This document shows positions 1 through 7,296 of a stretch of 64,000 bases of DNA, in pieces. Location: the NCBI RefSeq assembly GCF_007827955.1, contig NZ_VITR01000006.1, positions 124,001-188,000 on the forward strand. Reading direction: 5' to 3'. This stretch comes from Nitrospirillum pindoramense (GTDB lineage: Bacteria > Pseudomonadota > Alphaproteobacteria > Azospirillales > Azospirillaceae). The notes under the pieces are model-generated. The model ran no database searches. It was not told where the DNA came from and was given only the letters and a program-made list of their open reading frames with translations. The translations under genes were made by a program, and so were the position numbers. Each line of letters begins with the position of its first letter. Within the stretch, counting starts at the first letter, position 1.

Positions 1-79
1 GCTGGCGGCGACGGGCGTTCCATATGCTGGTCCGGCAACAGAGATCATGTTGCATCGGGGCCTGGGTGGTGGGGGAGTG

Positions 80-568
80 ATGAGTCGCCTGACGGACCGG
101 GAGGTGGTGGCGCGGGCCTTGGTCCATGCCCCCTATCTCAGAAGCGTCGAGCATCCGGGCCACCTGAACATCCTGGCTTCCTGGTTGCGGGAAAAGGCGG
201 CGGGCGACGCGTTGCCCGCGTGGTCACGGTTCCTGGATCGCATCTGCCCCTGTTATCACGACTTCCTGGCCATGGCCGATTTCCGGCGTGAGCCGCCGCG
301 CTGGCATTATGTCGGGTGGAACGCCGGCGGCATTCTGGCCAATTGTTTCGATGCAGCGGTTTGCCAGCCGTTTTCCATATCCTACCTGCGCAACGCGCGG
401 TCATGGCCGGCCTATGACGAGGTGACACTCTCGGGACGAAACCATGGCCTGCTGTCCCTGCCCGTCCGCCATGGCGACAGCGACGCGGCGACCACGGCCA
501 TCGGCATCTTCAGCCTGACGCCGGATACCGCGTCAGCGTTGCCATTCCTGGGTGACGTACCGCACTGA
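80..568 (+). CDS. conserved hypothetical protein, possibly PAS-like
   Basis: A 162-residue protein that I do not recognise with certainty. I prefer the ATG at 80 over the upstream ATG at 47 because a GGGGGAG Shine-Dalgarno sits 5-7 bases before it, and the extra N-terminus (LHRGLGGGGV) looks non-coding. There is no signal peptide or membrane segment. The layout (an LREKAAGD...LPAWSRF segment, then WHYVGWNAGG, then a regular beta-rich C-terminus) vaguely recalls the short PAS-like proteins (PAS_5 type) common in Rhodospirillales, but the match is weak and is only inference. It ends about 190 bases before a chemotaxis receptor on the same strand, with an A+T-rich gap between them. Confidence 0.6.
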   Translation: MSRLTDREVVARALVHAPYLRSVEHPGHLNILASWLREKAAGDALPAWSRFLDRICPCYHDFLAMADFRREPPRWHYVGWNAGGILANCFDAAVCQPFSISYLRNARSWPAYDEVTLSGRNHGLLSLPVRHGDSDAATTAIGIFSLTPDTASALPFLGDVPH

Positions 569-761
569 CGCTCATCGGGAACCCACTCGGCAGCCGATTC
601 CCAGCCCAAGTTTCCCGACAGCGCAGAAAAGCCCTGTTGGCGGCGCAGCGGCGACTTAGGCTCTTTAAAATTTAAAACAAACACCATCAATTAACAAAAC
701 CACACGAACACACCGCCAATAAAAATAATTCGGCGGATGACAGATAATCAATATCAATTAA
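569..761. other. A+T-rich intergenic region upstream of the chemotaxis receptor
   Basis: A gap of about 190 bases, far richer in A+T than its surroundings from about 660 to 760 (runs such as TTTAAAATTTAAAAC). It contains an imperfect inverted repeat with CGCC and GGCG arms around an A+T loop near 711-732. It probably carries the promoter of the receptor gene. No confident -35/-10 pair could be assigned by eye. Confidence 0.4.
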
Positions 762-2465
762 ATGGGTGTATCCATGCTCGCAAACACCAGGATCATCGTT
801 AAATTCTGCTTGGTGATCGCCGTGATGTCGCTTTGCGCCATCGCCATCGCCACCGCCGGCTACAGCGGCATGTCCAAATTGTCGGTGATGGCCCGGCGCC
901 TGGACGTGATGGGCACCAATCTGCAGCAGGCAAGCGAGCTGCGGGCCAACATCCTCTTCATGAACCGCGCTGAATACCGCATGGCCGCGAGCCCGGCGGA
1001 TGTGGATGAGGCGGCAAGCCTCGCGCAAAAACGCATCGCGGCATTCAATGACACGTTGACCGCCTTGGAAGCCCAGGCGGAAGGGAGGTACCGCCCCGCG
1101 CTGCTTCAAATAAAGTCGGCGTTCAGCACCTATGAAAAGGAATATCGGTCCACCGTCGCCGTCAGCCGCCGCCATGCCAGCCTGCAAAATGACAGCGCGC
1201 GCCAGGAAATCTTGGACGAAGTGACGCGGTCACGCGCGGCGGCCACATCCCTCACCAACCAGATCGAAACCCTGGAGGAAGCGTTGGATAAGGACGGCAC
1301 CGCCGTGGCGGATGAGGGCCAGACGCTGGCCCGTGACTTGTCCCGCATGGTGATCGGCGTGGCCGTGGGCGGCATCGCCATCGGCATGGCCATAGGCCTG
1401 CTGATCGCGCGCCGCGGCCTGGTCACCCCCATCGGCCACATCGTCCGCGATCTTCAGGACCTGACGCAGGGCCGGCTGGATATCACCATCCAGGGCACGG
1501 AGCGGGGCGATGAGGTCGGCGACATCGCCAAGACCGCCCTGATCTTCCGCGACAACGCCCGCGAGGCGGAGCGCCTGCGCGCCGAACGGGAGAGGGAGCA
1601 GACCGCCAGGGTCGCCCGCGCCGCCGTGCTGGAGCGCCTGACCCACAGCTTCGACGCGCAGGCCGGAGAGGTCATCGGCGCCGTGGCCTCCGCCGCCGCC
1701 CAGATGCAGGCCAGCGCCAGTTCATTGTCAGCCTCCGCCGAGCAGACCACCCGGCAGGCGACGGCGGTCGCCGCCGCCGCCGTGGAGGCGACCAGCAACG
1801 TGCAGACCGCCGCGGCAGCGACGGAGGAGCTGGCATCGTCCACCCAGGAAATCAGCCGCCAGGTGGCCGATGCCGCCACCGTGGCCGGCGACGCGGTACG
1901 CCAGGCGACCCACACCGGCACCATCGTGGCGGGCCTGGAACAGAGCGCGCAGAAGATCGGGGAGATCGTGGGCCTGATCACCAACATCGCCAGCCAGACC
2001 AACCTGCTGGCGCTCAACGCCACCATCGAGGCGGCGCGGGCGGGCGAGGCCGGCAAGGGCTTCGCCGTCGTCGCCAGCGAGGTGAAAAACCTGGCCAACC
2101 AGACCTCCAAGGCCACCGAGGAGATCAGCGCCCAGATCGCCACCGTCCAGGGCGCCACGCGGGAGGCGGTGAGCGCGATCGGCGCCATCTCCGGCACCAT
2201 CGAGGCCATCAACGGCATCGCCACCACCATCGCCTCGGCGGTGGAGCAGCAGGGTGCCGCCACGCAGGAGATCGCCCGCAACGCCCAACAGGCCGCGATG
2301 GGCGCCGACAGCGTCACCCGCAACATCCAGGGCGTTTCCGCCGCCGCGGATGAGACGGGGCATTCCGCCCACGATGTCCTGATGGCCGCCACCTCCATGG
2401 CGCGGGAGGCGGAGAAGATGCGCGGCCTGGTGGAGACGTTCCTGGCGGACACCAAGGCGGCGTAA
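762..2465 (+). CDS. methyl-accepting chemotaxis protein (HAMP + MCP signalling domain)
   Basis: A transmembrane chemoreceptor of 567 residues. It has TM1 at about residues 11-33, a helical extracytoplasmic sensor of about 160 residues, TM2 at about 196-218, a HAMP linker to about 270, then the long methyl-accepting coiled-coil. The signature hairpin tip [20 protein letters not shown] lies near 415-434, followed by [14 protein letters not shown]. Such proteins form trimers of dimers that control CheA through CheW. The helical sensor with no obvious pocket fits a four-helix-bundle ligand domain. The start may instead be the ATG at 774 (MLANTRIIV); neither has a strong ribosome site. No che genes are nearby, so this is an orphan receptor gene. 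The ligand cannot be read from sequence. Confidence 0.93.
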   Translation: MGVSMLANTRIIVKFCLVIAVMSLCAIAIATAGYSGMSKLSVMARRLDVMGTNLQQASELRANILFMNRAEYRMAASPADVDEAASLAQKRIAAFNDTLTALEAQAEGRYRPALLQIKSAFSTYEKEYRSTVAVSRRHASLQNDSARQEILDEVTRSRAAATSLTNQIETLEEALDKDGTAVADEGQTLARDLSRMVIGVAVGGIAIGMAIGLLIARRGLVTPIGHIVRDLQDLTQGRLDITIQGTERGDEVGDIAKTALIFRDNAREAERLRAEREREQTARVARAAVLERLTHSFDAQAGEVIGAVASAAAQMQASASSLSASAEQTTRQATAVAAAAVEATSNVQTAAAATEELASSTQEISRQVADAATVAGDAVRQATHTGTIVAGLEQSAQKIGEIVGLITNIASQTNLLALNATIEAARAGEAGKGFAVVASEVKNLANQTSKATEEISAQIATVQGATREAVSAIGAISGTIEAINGIATTIASAVEQQGAATQEIARNAQQAAMGADSVTRNIQGVSAAADETGHSAHDVLMAATSMAREAEKMRGLVETFLADTKAA

Positions 2466-2493
2466 TACGCGCGGCATTTGATCGTGACCTCTC

Positions 2494-2534
2494 ATACCAA
2501 GGAGCGATGATTTCCATTCATCGCTCCTTGGTAT
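2494..2534. repeat. perfect 17-bp inverted repeat
   Basis: ATACCAAGGAGCGATGA at 2494-2510 is exactly reverse-complemented at 2518-2534 with a 7-base loop. It lies 29 bases after the chemoreceptor stop. No T-tract follows on either strand, so it is not a canonical intrinsic terminator. The arm sequence recurs with two differences at 2634-2650 (TCATCGCTACCTGGTAT), so it is part of the composite repeat annotated next. Confidence 0.85.
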
Positions 2535-2564
2535 CGGCGGCGACTGCCGCCGCACGCCGTAAGG

Positions 2565-2712
2565 CGCGGAAGCCAAGCGGACGGATGGCCGCGCCGGCGA
2601 TTGAGGGCGATGACCCTGACAATAGGTCAGGGTCATCGCTACCTGGTATCAAATGCGCCCTCAAGCGCCGGGCGGCGGACATCCGTCCGCCTAGGCTTGT
2701 CCTCGCTGCGCC
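2565..2712. repeat. composite palindromic repeat (MITE/REP-like)
   Basis: Left arm, about 2565-2620, contains AAGCC-AAGCGGACGGAT and TTGAGGGCGATGACC. The right arm, about 2626-2705, is its inverted relative (GGTCATCGC, GCCCTCAAGCGCCG, ATCCGTCCGCCTAGGCTT). The centre is a perfect 14-bp stem, GCGATGACCCTGAC at 2607-2620 with GTCAGGGTCATCGC at 2626-2639 and a 5-base loop. The right arm carries an extra segment of about 20 bases that matches the arm of the 2494-2534 palindrome. There is no coding potential of its own. The structure suggests a non-autonomous, self-complementary dispersed element, or nested REP units. Together with 2494-2534 it fills most of the 402-base gap between the genes ending at 2465 and 2868. 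Confidence 0.65.
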
Positions 2713-2829
2713 CCCTTTACACTAACCGGGCGGTGCTCGCTCCGGCGGCCTCCCCGTCGGAGCCTACAGCGGCACGAGTCACTCTCTCGTGCCGCTGGGA
2801 TAAAACGGGGCCGCCACCGCCCGGCGCAT

Positions 2830-2859
2830 CCGGGCCCGGACACGACGGTCCGGGCCCGG
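2830..2859 (-). terminator. GC-rich hairpin after the DUF885 gene
   Basis: A 12-bp perfect stem (2830-2841 with 2848-2859, 6-base loop) lies 8 bases past the stop of the minus-strand DUF885 gene. The nearest T-run on the minus strand is about 13 bases further on, so this is a plausible terminator or RNA-stabilising hairpin, not a textbook intrinsic terminator. Confidence 0.45.
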
Positions 2860-2867
2860 GAACCGGC

Positions 2868-4697
2868 TCAGCCTCTCTGGACGCGGGCGATGTAGTCCCC
2901 CACCATGGTTTGCAGCACATCCAGCGGCACGGCGCCGGAGTTCAGGCCCACCTGGTGGAAGTCCTTGATGTCGAACTTGTCGCCCAGCGCCGTCCGCGCC
3001 TGGTCGCGCAGCCGGTTCCACAGCGTGTGGCCGATCTTGTAGCTGCACGCCTGCCCCGGCCAGGCGCAATAGCGATCGGTTTCGCGCGTCATGGCGCTTT
3101 CGGTGTCGCCGGTCAGGTCCACCATGTATTTGACGGCCTGCTCCCGGCTCCAGCGCTTGTGGTGCATGCCGGTATCGATGACGCAGCGACCAGCCCGGAA
3201 CAGCAGGAACTTGAGGAAGCCGATGCGGCCCAGCGGGTCCGCATCGTACATGCCCAGCTCATCGGCCAACTGCTCGGCATACAGCGCCCAGCCCTCGCCA
3301 TAGCCCGAGAAGAACATGTTGGCGCGATAGAGCGGGATGCCCTTGGTTTCCTGCGCGATGCAGCCCTGCAGGTGATGGCCGGGAATGCCCTCATGATAGA
3401 CGGTGGTGGGCAGCGACCATTTGGGCCATTCGGCCGTGTCGTGCAGGTTGAAATAGATGGTGCCCACCCGCTCCCCCTCCAGCGGCGGGGATTCGTAATA
3501 GGCCAGCGGCGCGCCGGTCTCGACGGCCGGCGGCACGCGCTGCACGCGGGCCTTGGCCTTGGGAATGTCGCGGAAAATGCGCGGCAGGCGCCCAGCCATC
3601 TCGTCCAGCTTCACCTGCAGGTCGGCGATCAGCTGGGCCTTGCCGGCGTCGGTGTTGGGATAGGTGCTGTCGGGGCGGGCGCGCAGCGCCTTGATGCGCT
3701 CCGCCACCGTGCCCTGGGTCAGGCCCTGGGCCGCCAGCAAGGTCTCCAGCCGCGCGCCGATCTCCTTGGCCTGGTCCAGGCCGATCTGGTGCACCTCATC
3801 CGGGGACAGGGTGGTGGTGGTGCTGGACTTCAGGCCCTGGGCGTACCAGGCCTCGCCATCCTTGATGTGCCAGACGCCGGCGTCGTGCGTGGCCGTCTTG
3901 CGGGCGGCTGCCACCGCCGCGATCTGCCGGTCCAGCGCCGGCCCCACCTTGTCGGTGTAGATCTTGGCGGCCTGGGCGCCATAGGCGTCGCCCAGCCCCT
4001 TCTCCTTCGCCCGCCGAGCCACGGACGACACCAGGCCGGACGCGCCCGCCTCCACCCGAAGCGCCCGCAACTGCGTCAAGGTGGTGTCCAGCATGAAGTC
4101 GGCGGCCAGGATGCCGTGGGCGGCGTCCTGCCGGAACTGCGCCGTCTCGGTATCCAGCGTGCCGGCGAACGCCTCCAGCCGCGCCAGGTAGGCGTCGGCG
4201 TCGGCCTTACCCTCGATGGGGTGGTGCACGTCCAGGAAGTTAGGGATGGACTGGTAAGAACCCTGCAGCTGACACAGCTCATAGGGTGACCCGCCGGAGC
4301 CGAAGGGAAATTTCCGGTTGCTCTCCACCGCGTCGGCCAGGACATAGTCCACGCTGTCGTAGTTCACGGCATCGATGCCGGTCAGCGCCTTGCGGTCCAG
4401 GGCGCGCAGGCGGCGCAGCTGGCTTTCCGCGGCGGCGGCATCGGCCTTGCGACCCGCAGGGCTGCGGTCATCCAGCTTGGCGCGCAGGCCCGCCAGCTTG
4501 CCGGTGTCCATACCCGCCAGGGTGGCGCCCTCGGGGCTGCGCCGCAGATCCTCCTGGAAGAAGGTGTCCAGCAATTGGTTCAGGCTGGCGGCGGCATCCC
4601 CACCCCCCGGAGCCTTGTCGGCAGCGAGGCCGGGACGAACCGTGGCCAGGGCGACGGAGGCGGCGCTGGCGGCCAGGAAGGCGCGACGATTGAACAT
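2868..4697 (-). CDS. DUF885 family metallopeptidase-like protein, Tat-exported
   Basis: A 609-residue member of the DUF885 family, helical proteins that resemble zinc peptidases. The N-terminus FNRRAFLAASAASVALAT reads as a twin-arginine signal (RR at residues 4-5, then a hydrophobic stretch, Ala-rich cleavage region near GLAADKA), so export to the periplasm in folded form is likely. The family motif HEGIPGHH begins at about residue 435 and would supply the zinc ligands and catalytic glutamate of an HExxxH type site. The length is normal for the family. It stands alone between a repeat region and a convergent-style gap. The substrate is unknown; related proteins are often loosely annotated as dipeptidyl or carboxypeptidases. 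Confidence 0.9.
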   Translation of the reverse strand: MFNRRAFLAASAASVALATVRPGLAADKAPGGGDAAASLNQLLDTFFQEDLRRSPEGATLAGMDTGKLAGLRAKLDDRSPAGRKADAAAAESQLRRLRALDRKALTGIDAVNYDSVDYVLADAVESNRKFPFGSGGSPYELCQLQGSYQSIPNFLDVHHPIEGKADADAYLARLEAFAGTLDTETAQFRQDAAHGILAADFMLDTTLTQLRALRVEAGASGLVSSVARRAKEKGLGDAYGAQAAKIYTDKVGPALDRQIAAVAAARKTATHDAGVWHIKDGEAWYAQGLKSSTTTTLSPDEVHQIGLDQAKEIGARLETLLAAQGLTQGTVAERIKALRARPDSTYPNTDAGKAQLIADLQVKLDEMAGRLPRIFRDIPKAKARVQRVPPAVETGAPLAYYESPPLEGERVGTIYFNLHDTAEWPKWSLPTTVYHEGIPGHHLQGCIAQETKGIPLYRANMFFSGYGEGWALYAEQLADELGMYDADPLGRIGFLKFLLFRAGRCVIDTGMHHKRWSREQAVKYMVDLTGDTESAMTRETDRYCAWPGQACSYKIGHTLWNRLRDQARTALGDKFDIKDFHQVGLNSGAVPLDVLQTMVGDYIARVQRG

Positions 4698-4753
4698 GGG
4701 GTCCCCATTCTTGATTTGGTGGGCAGAAGACTAGCCGCACCACGAACGGGGCA

Positions 4754-4788
4754 AAAGAACCGGCCTGTAACGGAATGGTTACAGGCCG
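4754..4788 (-). terminator. intrinsic terminator
   Basis: A perfect 11-bp stem, CGGCCTGTAAC (4761-4771) with GTTACAGGCCG (4778-4788) and a 6-base loop. On the minus strand it is followed by GTTCTTTTGC. It lies just beyond the stop of the minus-strand gene 4811-5281 and most likely ends that transcript. Confidence 0.75.
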
Positions 4789-4810
4789 ATCCAAAGCCGG
4801 ACGCCGGCCG

Positions 4811-5281
4811 TCACCGTCCCGCCAGGCCCTGCTCCCGGCACAGGGCCGCCAGCTCGTCTTCCGCCGGGTCGGTCAGCGGCTGGCCGTTGAACAGCACTTG
4901 GTCACCCTCCACCGTCAGCAGCCCCAAATAAGCATCGGCCCGGGGGCGGGTGGTGCCCGTGGGGCGCGGCAAGGCGCGGGCGAGGCGGGCGGTCAGAGGA
5001 ATCTCGATGCGCTGGGGCGCCTGCGGGCGGGGGCCACCGTCCAGGTCGGCCGGCGCCACCGGGTTGCCATCCACATCCACGCCGGGCTGATAGGCGACGT
5101 CGGGAGCCGGCTGGTGGCGTACCGCCCATTGGCAGGCGGCGGGGTCGACGGCGATGGTCGGGCCGGGCGCCGAGGGGGCGGCGGGTCCCGCCTTCGGCGC
5201 CCCGCCCTGGGCCTGGGCGGCATCCATGGCCGCCAGCGCCAGCAGCCCGCCCATCACAACCGCGATCCGCCGCATCGGCAT
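4811..5281 (-). CDS. small secreted protein of unknown function
   Basis: Encodes 156 residues from the ATG at 5281. The start is fixed by an AAGGA ribosome site 5-9 bases upstream and by the signal peptide that follows it: positively charged MPMRRIAV, a hydrophobic core VVMGGLLALAA, and an AQA cleavage site near residue 25. The same frame stays open far upstream (to 6556), but that part is only the antisense of the permease gene. The mature part is Pro/Ala-rich with two cysteines (near the ACQW and ALCREQG motifs) that could form a disulfide. No family is recognised. It is divergent from the permease gene, with an intergenic gap of about 78 bases that must hold both promoters, and is followed by a good terminator. 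Confidence 0.75.
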   Translation of the reverse strand: MPMRRIAVVMGGLLALAAMDAAQAQGGAPKAGPAAPSAPGPTIAVDPAACQWAVRHQPAPDVAYQPGVDVDGNPVAPADLDGGPRPQAPQRIEIPLTARLARALPRPTGTTRPRADAYLGLLTVEGDQVLFNGQPLTDPAEDELAALCREQGLAGR

Positions 5282-5359
5282 TGTCCTTGCTTGGCAGGGG
5301 CCCGCGCGCCAACCATGGGTCTCGGCGCGCTTTTCCAAGAATAACCCCGGGGGCTTCCT

Positions 5360-6652
5360 TTGCTTGATCGTTTTTTCGGGCTGACGCCGCACGGCACCAC
5401 CGTCCGGACAGAGATCCTGGCCGGTGTCACCACCTTCCTGACCATGGCCTACATCATCTTCGTGAACCCCCAGGTGCTGGGCAAGGCCGGCATGGACCCC
5501 GGGGCCGTGTTCGTGGCCACCTGCCTGGCCTCCGCCCTGGGCTGCTTCATCATGGGGCTGTACGCCAACTATCCCATCGCCCTGGCCCCGGGCATGGGCC
5601 TGAACGCCTATTTCGCCTATTCGGTGGTGGGCGGCATGGGCTACCCCTGGCCGGTGGCGCTGGGGGCAGTGTTCCTGTCGGGTGTTGGTTTCACAATCCT
5701 GAGCCTGCTGCCGGTGCGCGAGGCCATCGTCAACGCCATCCCGACGGGCCTGAAGCATGCCATTTCCGCCGGCATCGGCCTGTTCCTGGGCCTGATTGCC
5801 CTGCAGAACGCCGGCATCGTGGCCGCCCATCCCGCCACCATGGTGACGCTGGGACCGCTGGGCAAGCCGCAGGCCCTGCTGGCCTGCGCCGGGTTCCTGG
5901 CCCTGGTGGTGCTGGTGGCACGCGGCGTCACCGGTGCCGTGGTCATCGCCATCGTCGGCACGGCCCTGGCCGGCATGGCCCTGGGCGTCACGCCCATGAT
6001 CGCCAGCCCCATCTCCCTGCCGCCCAACCCGGCCCCCACGCTGCTGCAGATGGATGTCGCCGGCGCCTTCAAGATGGGGCTGACCGCCATCATCTTCGCC
6101 TTCCTGTTCGTCGACCTGTTCGACACCGCCGGCACGCTGGTGGGCGTGTCGCACCGCGCCGGGCTGCTGGACGGCCAAGGCCGCCTGCCCCGGCTGAAGC
6201 GCGCCCTGCTGGCCGACAGCCTGGCCACCACCGCCGGCGCGGCCTTGGGCACGTCCACCGTCACCGCCTATATCGAGAGCGCGGCCGGCACCTTCGCCGG
6301 CGGGCGCACCGGCCTGACCGCCGTCGTGGTCGGCCTGCTGTTCCTGGCGGCCCTGTTCCTGTCGCCCCTGGCGGCCGCCATTCCCGGCTACGCCACGGCC
6401 CCGGCCCTGTTCTACGTCGCCTGCCTGATGGTGCGCGGCCTGGCGGAAATCGCGTGGGATGATGTCACCGACTCGGTTCCGGCGGTGATCACGGCCCTGG
6501 CCATGCCCTTTACCTTTTCCATCGCCGACGGCATCGCCTTTGGGCTGATCGCCCATTGCGCCATCAAGCTGCTGACCGGAAAGGGCCGCGAGCTGGGGAT
6601 CGCACTGCCCATTCTGGCAGCACTCTTTGTGCTGCGCTTCGCCCTGGCTTAA
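5360..6652 (+). CDS. NCS2 family permease (AzgA-type purine transporter)
   Basis: A 430-residue polytopic inner-membrane protein with the hallmarks of the NCS2/AzgA branch (adenine, guanine or hypoxanthine:proton symporters). These include the N-terminal segment RTEILAGVTTFLTMAYIIFV, the conserved ALAPGMGLNAYFAYSVV loop, FLFVDLFDTAGTLVGVS, and GTSTVTAYIESAAG. About 12-14 membrane helices are expected. The reading frame begins with TTG (LDRFFGLTPHGTT in the mature start), preceded by a weak GGGGG site. The family normally starts close to this point, so I keep it. Divergent from the secreted-protein gene. Which purine it carries cannot be told from the sequence. Confidence 0.92.
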   Translation: MLDRFFGLTPHGTTVRTEILAGVTTFLTMAYIIFVNPQVLGKAGMDPGAVFVATCLASALGCFIMGLYANYPIALAPGMGLNAYFAYSVVGGMGYPWPVALGAVFLSGVGFTILSLLPVREAIVNAIPTGLKHAISAGIGLFLGLIALQNAGIVAAHPATMVTLGPLGKPQALLACAGFLALVVLVARGVTGAVVIAIVGTALAGMALGVTPMIASPISLPPNPAPTLLQMDVAGAFKMGLTAIIFAFLFVDLFDTAGTLVGVSHRAGLLDGQGRLPRLKRALLADSLATTAGAALGTSTVTAYIESAAGTFAGGRTGLTAVVVGLLFLAALFLSPLAAAIPGYATAPALFYVACLMVRGLAEIAWDDVTDSVPAVITALAMPFTFSIADGIAFGLIAHCAIKLLTGKGRELGIALPILAALFVLRFALA

Positions 6653-6779
6653 ATGCCAGGACCTTGATCAACCAAGATAATTCCCGGTCTTTCGTTGAGT
6701 AAAATTTATGATTGGGCGTCGTTTTTGACCCAAAAGGCCGCCTTTGAGGCATCGTGCCTTGAAAATGATCAAAAAACAG

Positions 6780-6808
6780 ATGACGGAATGGTTTCGTCTC
6801 CCTATACT
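6780..6808 (+). promoter_or_regulatory. putative sigma-70 promoter of the small RNA
   Basis: A -10 box TATACT at 6803-6808 with a -35-like ATGACG at 6780-6785 and 17-base spacing. Transcription would start near 6814, directly before the structured region. Supported by position and by the terminator downstream; the -35 is only a partial match. Confidence 0.5.
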
Positions 6809-6810
6809 CC

Positions 6811-6995
6811 GCCCTCGTAAACACAAGGGCATAAAAAAGACCGCGCTCGCTGAAGCGCGGCGCGGCCTTGAGTTTAGGGAGGAATCGCCACCAAGCGACT
6901 CAATGTTAGAGGGGGATGTACCCTCCAACGCTTGGATAATGCTACGCCGAGTTTCCGAAAGGCAAGCCCTAACACAGGGCTGGCCTTTCTTTTTG
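6811..6995 (+). ncRNA. candidate structured small RNA with intrinsic terminator
   Basis: About 180 bases with stacked complementary segments. CCGCGCT/AGCGCGG (6841-6847/6854-6860) forms one hairpin. CCAAGCG/CGCTTGG (6891-6897/6929-6935) encloses GAGGG/CCCTC (6909-6913/6921-6925) with a 7-base loop. TTGAGT/ACTCAA (6869-6874/6898-6903) offers an alternative pairing. The terminator stem AGCCCT/AGGGCT (6965-6970/6976-6981), extended by GGC/GCC, is followed by TTTCTTTTTG. A promoter-like -10 precedes the region. No plus-strand gene follows before the minus-strand operon at 7297, so it is not a 5' leader. I could not match it to 6S RNA, tmRNA, SRP RNA or RNase P: their signature motifs are absent. 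An open frame through the area lacks a ribosome site and is probably chance. Confidence 0.6.
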
Positions 6996-7296
6996 TGCTT
7001 TTTCTGTGCTTTTGCACAATCGGTGTTCAATTGATTACAATATAGCCGGCAAATTGCCCTTTTATTGAGCGATCCTGCTGTTGCCGCCCTGCGGAATCGC
7101 TCCGCACCGCAATAGAATCACTCCCGAATCATTCCGATTTGATGCTGCGGCGCAGAAGGCCCGCGCCCTGACTAGGCGAAACGGCCGAGCCGTTTCTCGC
7201 CCCCCCTCCGCCAACGAGGGGGCACAGGGGGCGGCGATACCTCTTCCGCGCCCCACCGATGATCAATTTTACGGCAAGAGCAAGCCGTGACCGACC
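6996..7296. other. intergenic region without recognised genes
   Basis: Between the small-RNA terminator and the DUF2142 stop. It holds an 8-bp hairpin GAAACGGC/GCCGTTTC (7178-7185/7189-7196) and a C/G-run pair around 7200-7235 (CCCCCT...AGGGGG). This could be a decayed palindromic repeat or a weak terminator for the minus-strand operon. Nothing else is evident. Confidence 0.4.

Noticed and set aside
1454-2455. A 333-residue minus-strand frame opposite the chemoreceptor
   Set aside because: Ala/Ser/Val-rich mirror of the coiled-coil signalling domain; no ribosome site.
2601-4289. A 562-residue plus-strand open frame opposite the DUF885 gene
   Set aside because: Antisense shadow. The minus-strand frame has a Tat signal and the HEGIPGHH motif; this one has neither.
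5282-6556. N-terminal extension of the 4811 gene to 581 residues
   Set aside because: It is antisense to the permease gene. A ribosome site and signal peptide fix the real start at 5281.
6744-7034. A 96-residue open frame, and an opposing 120-residue frame, in the sRNA region
   Set aside because: No ribosome site; both run through hairpins and the terminator, and composition is not protein-like.
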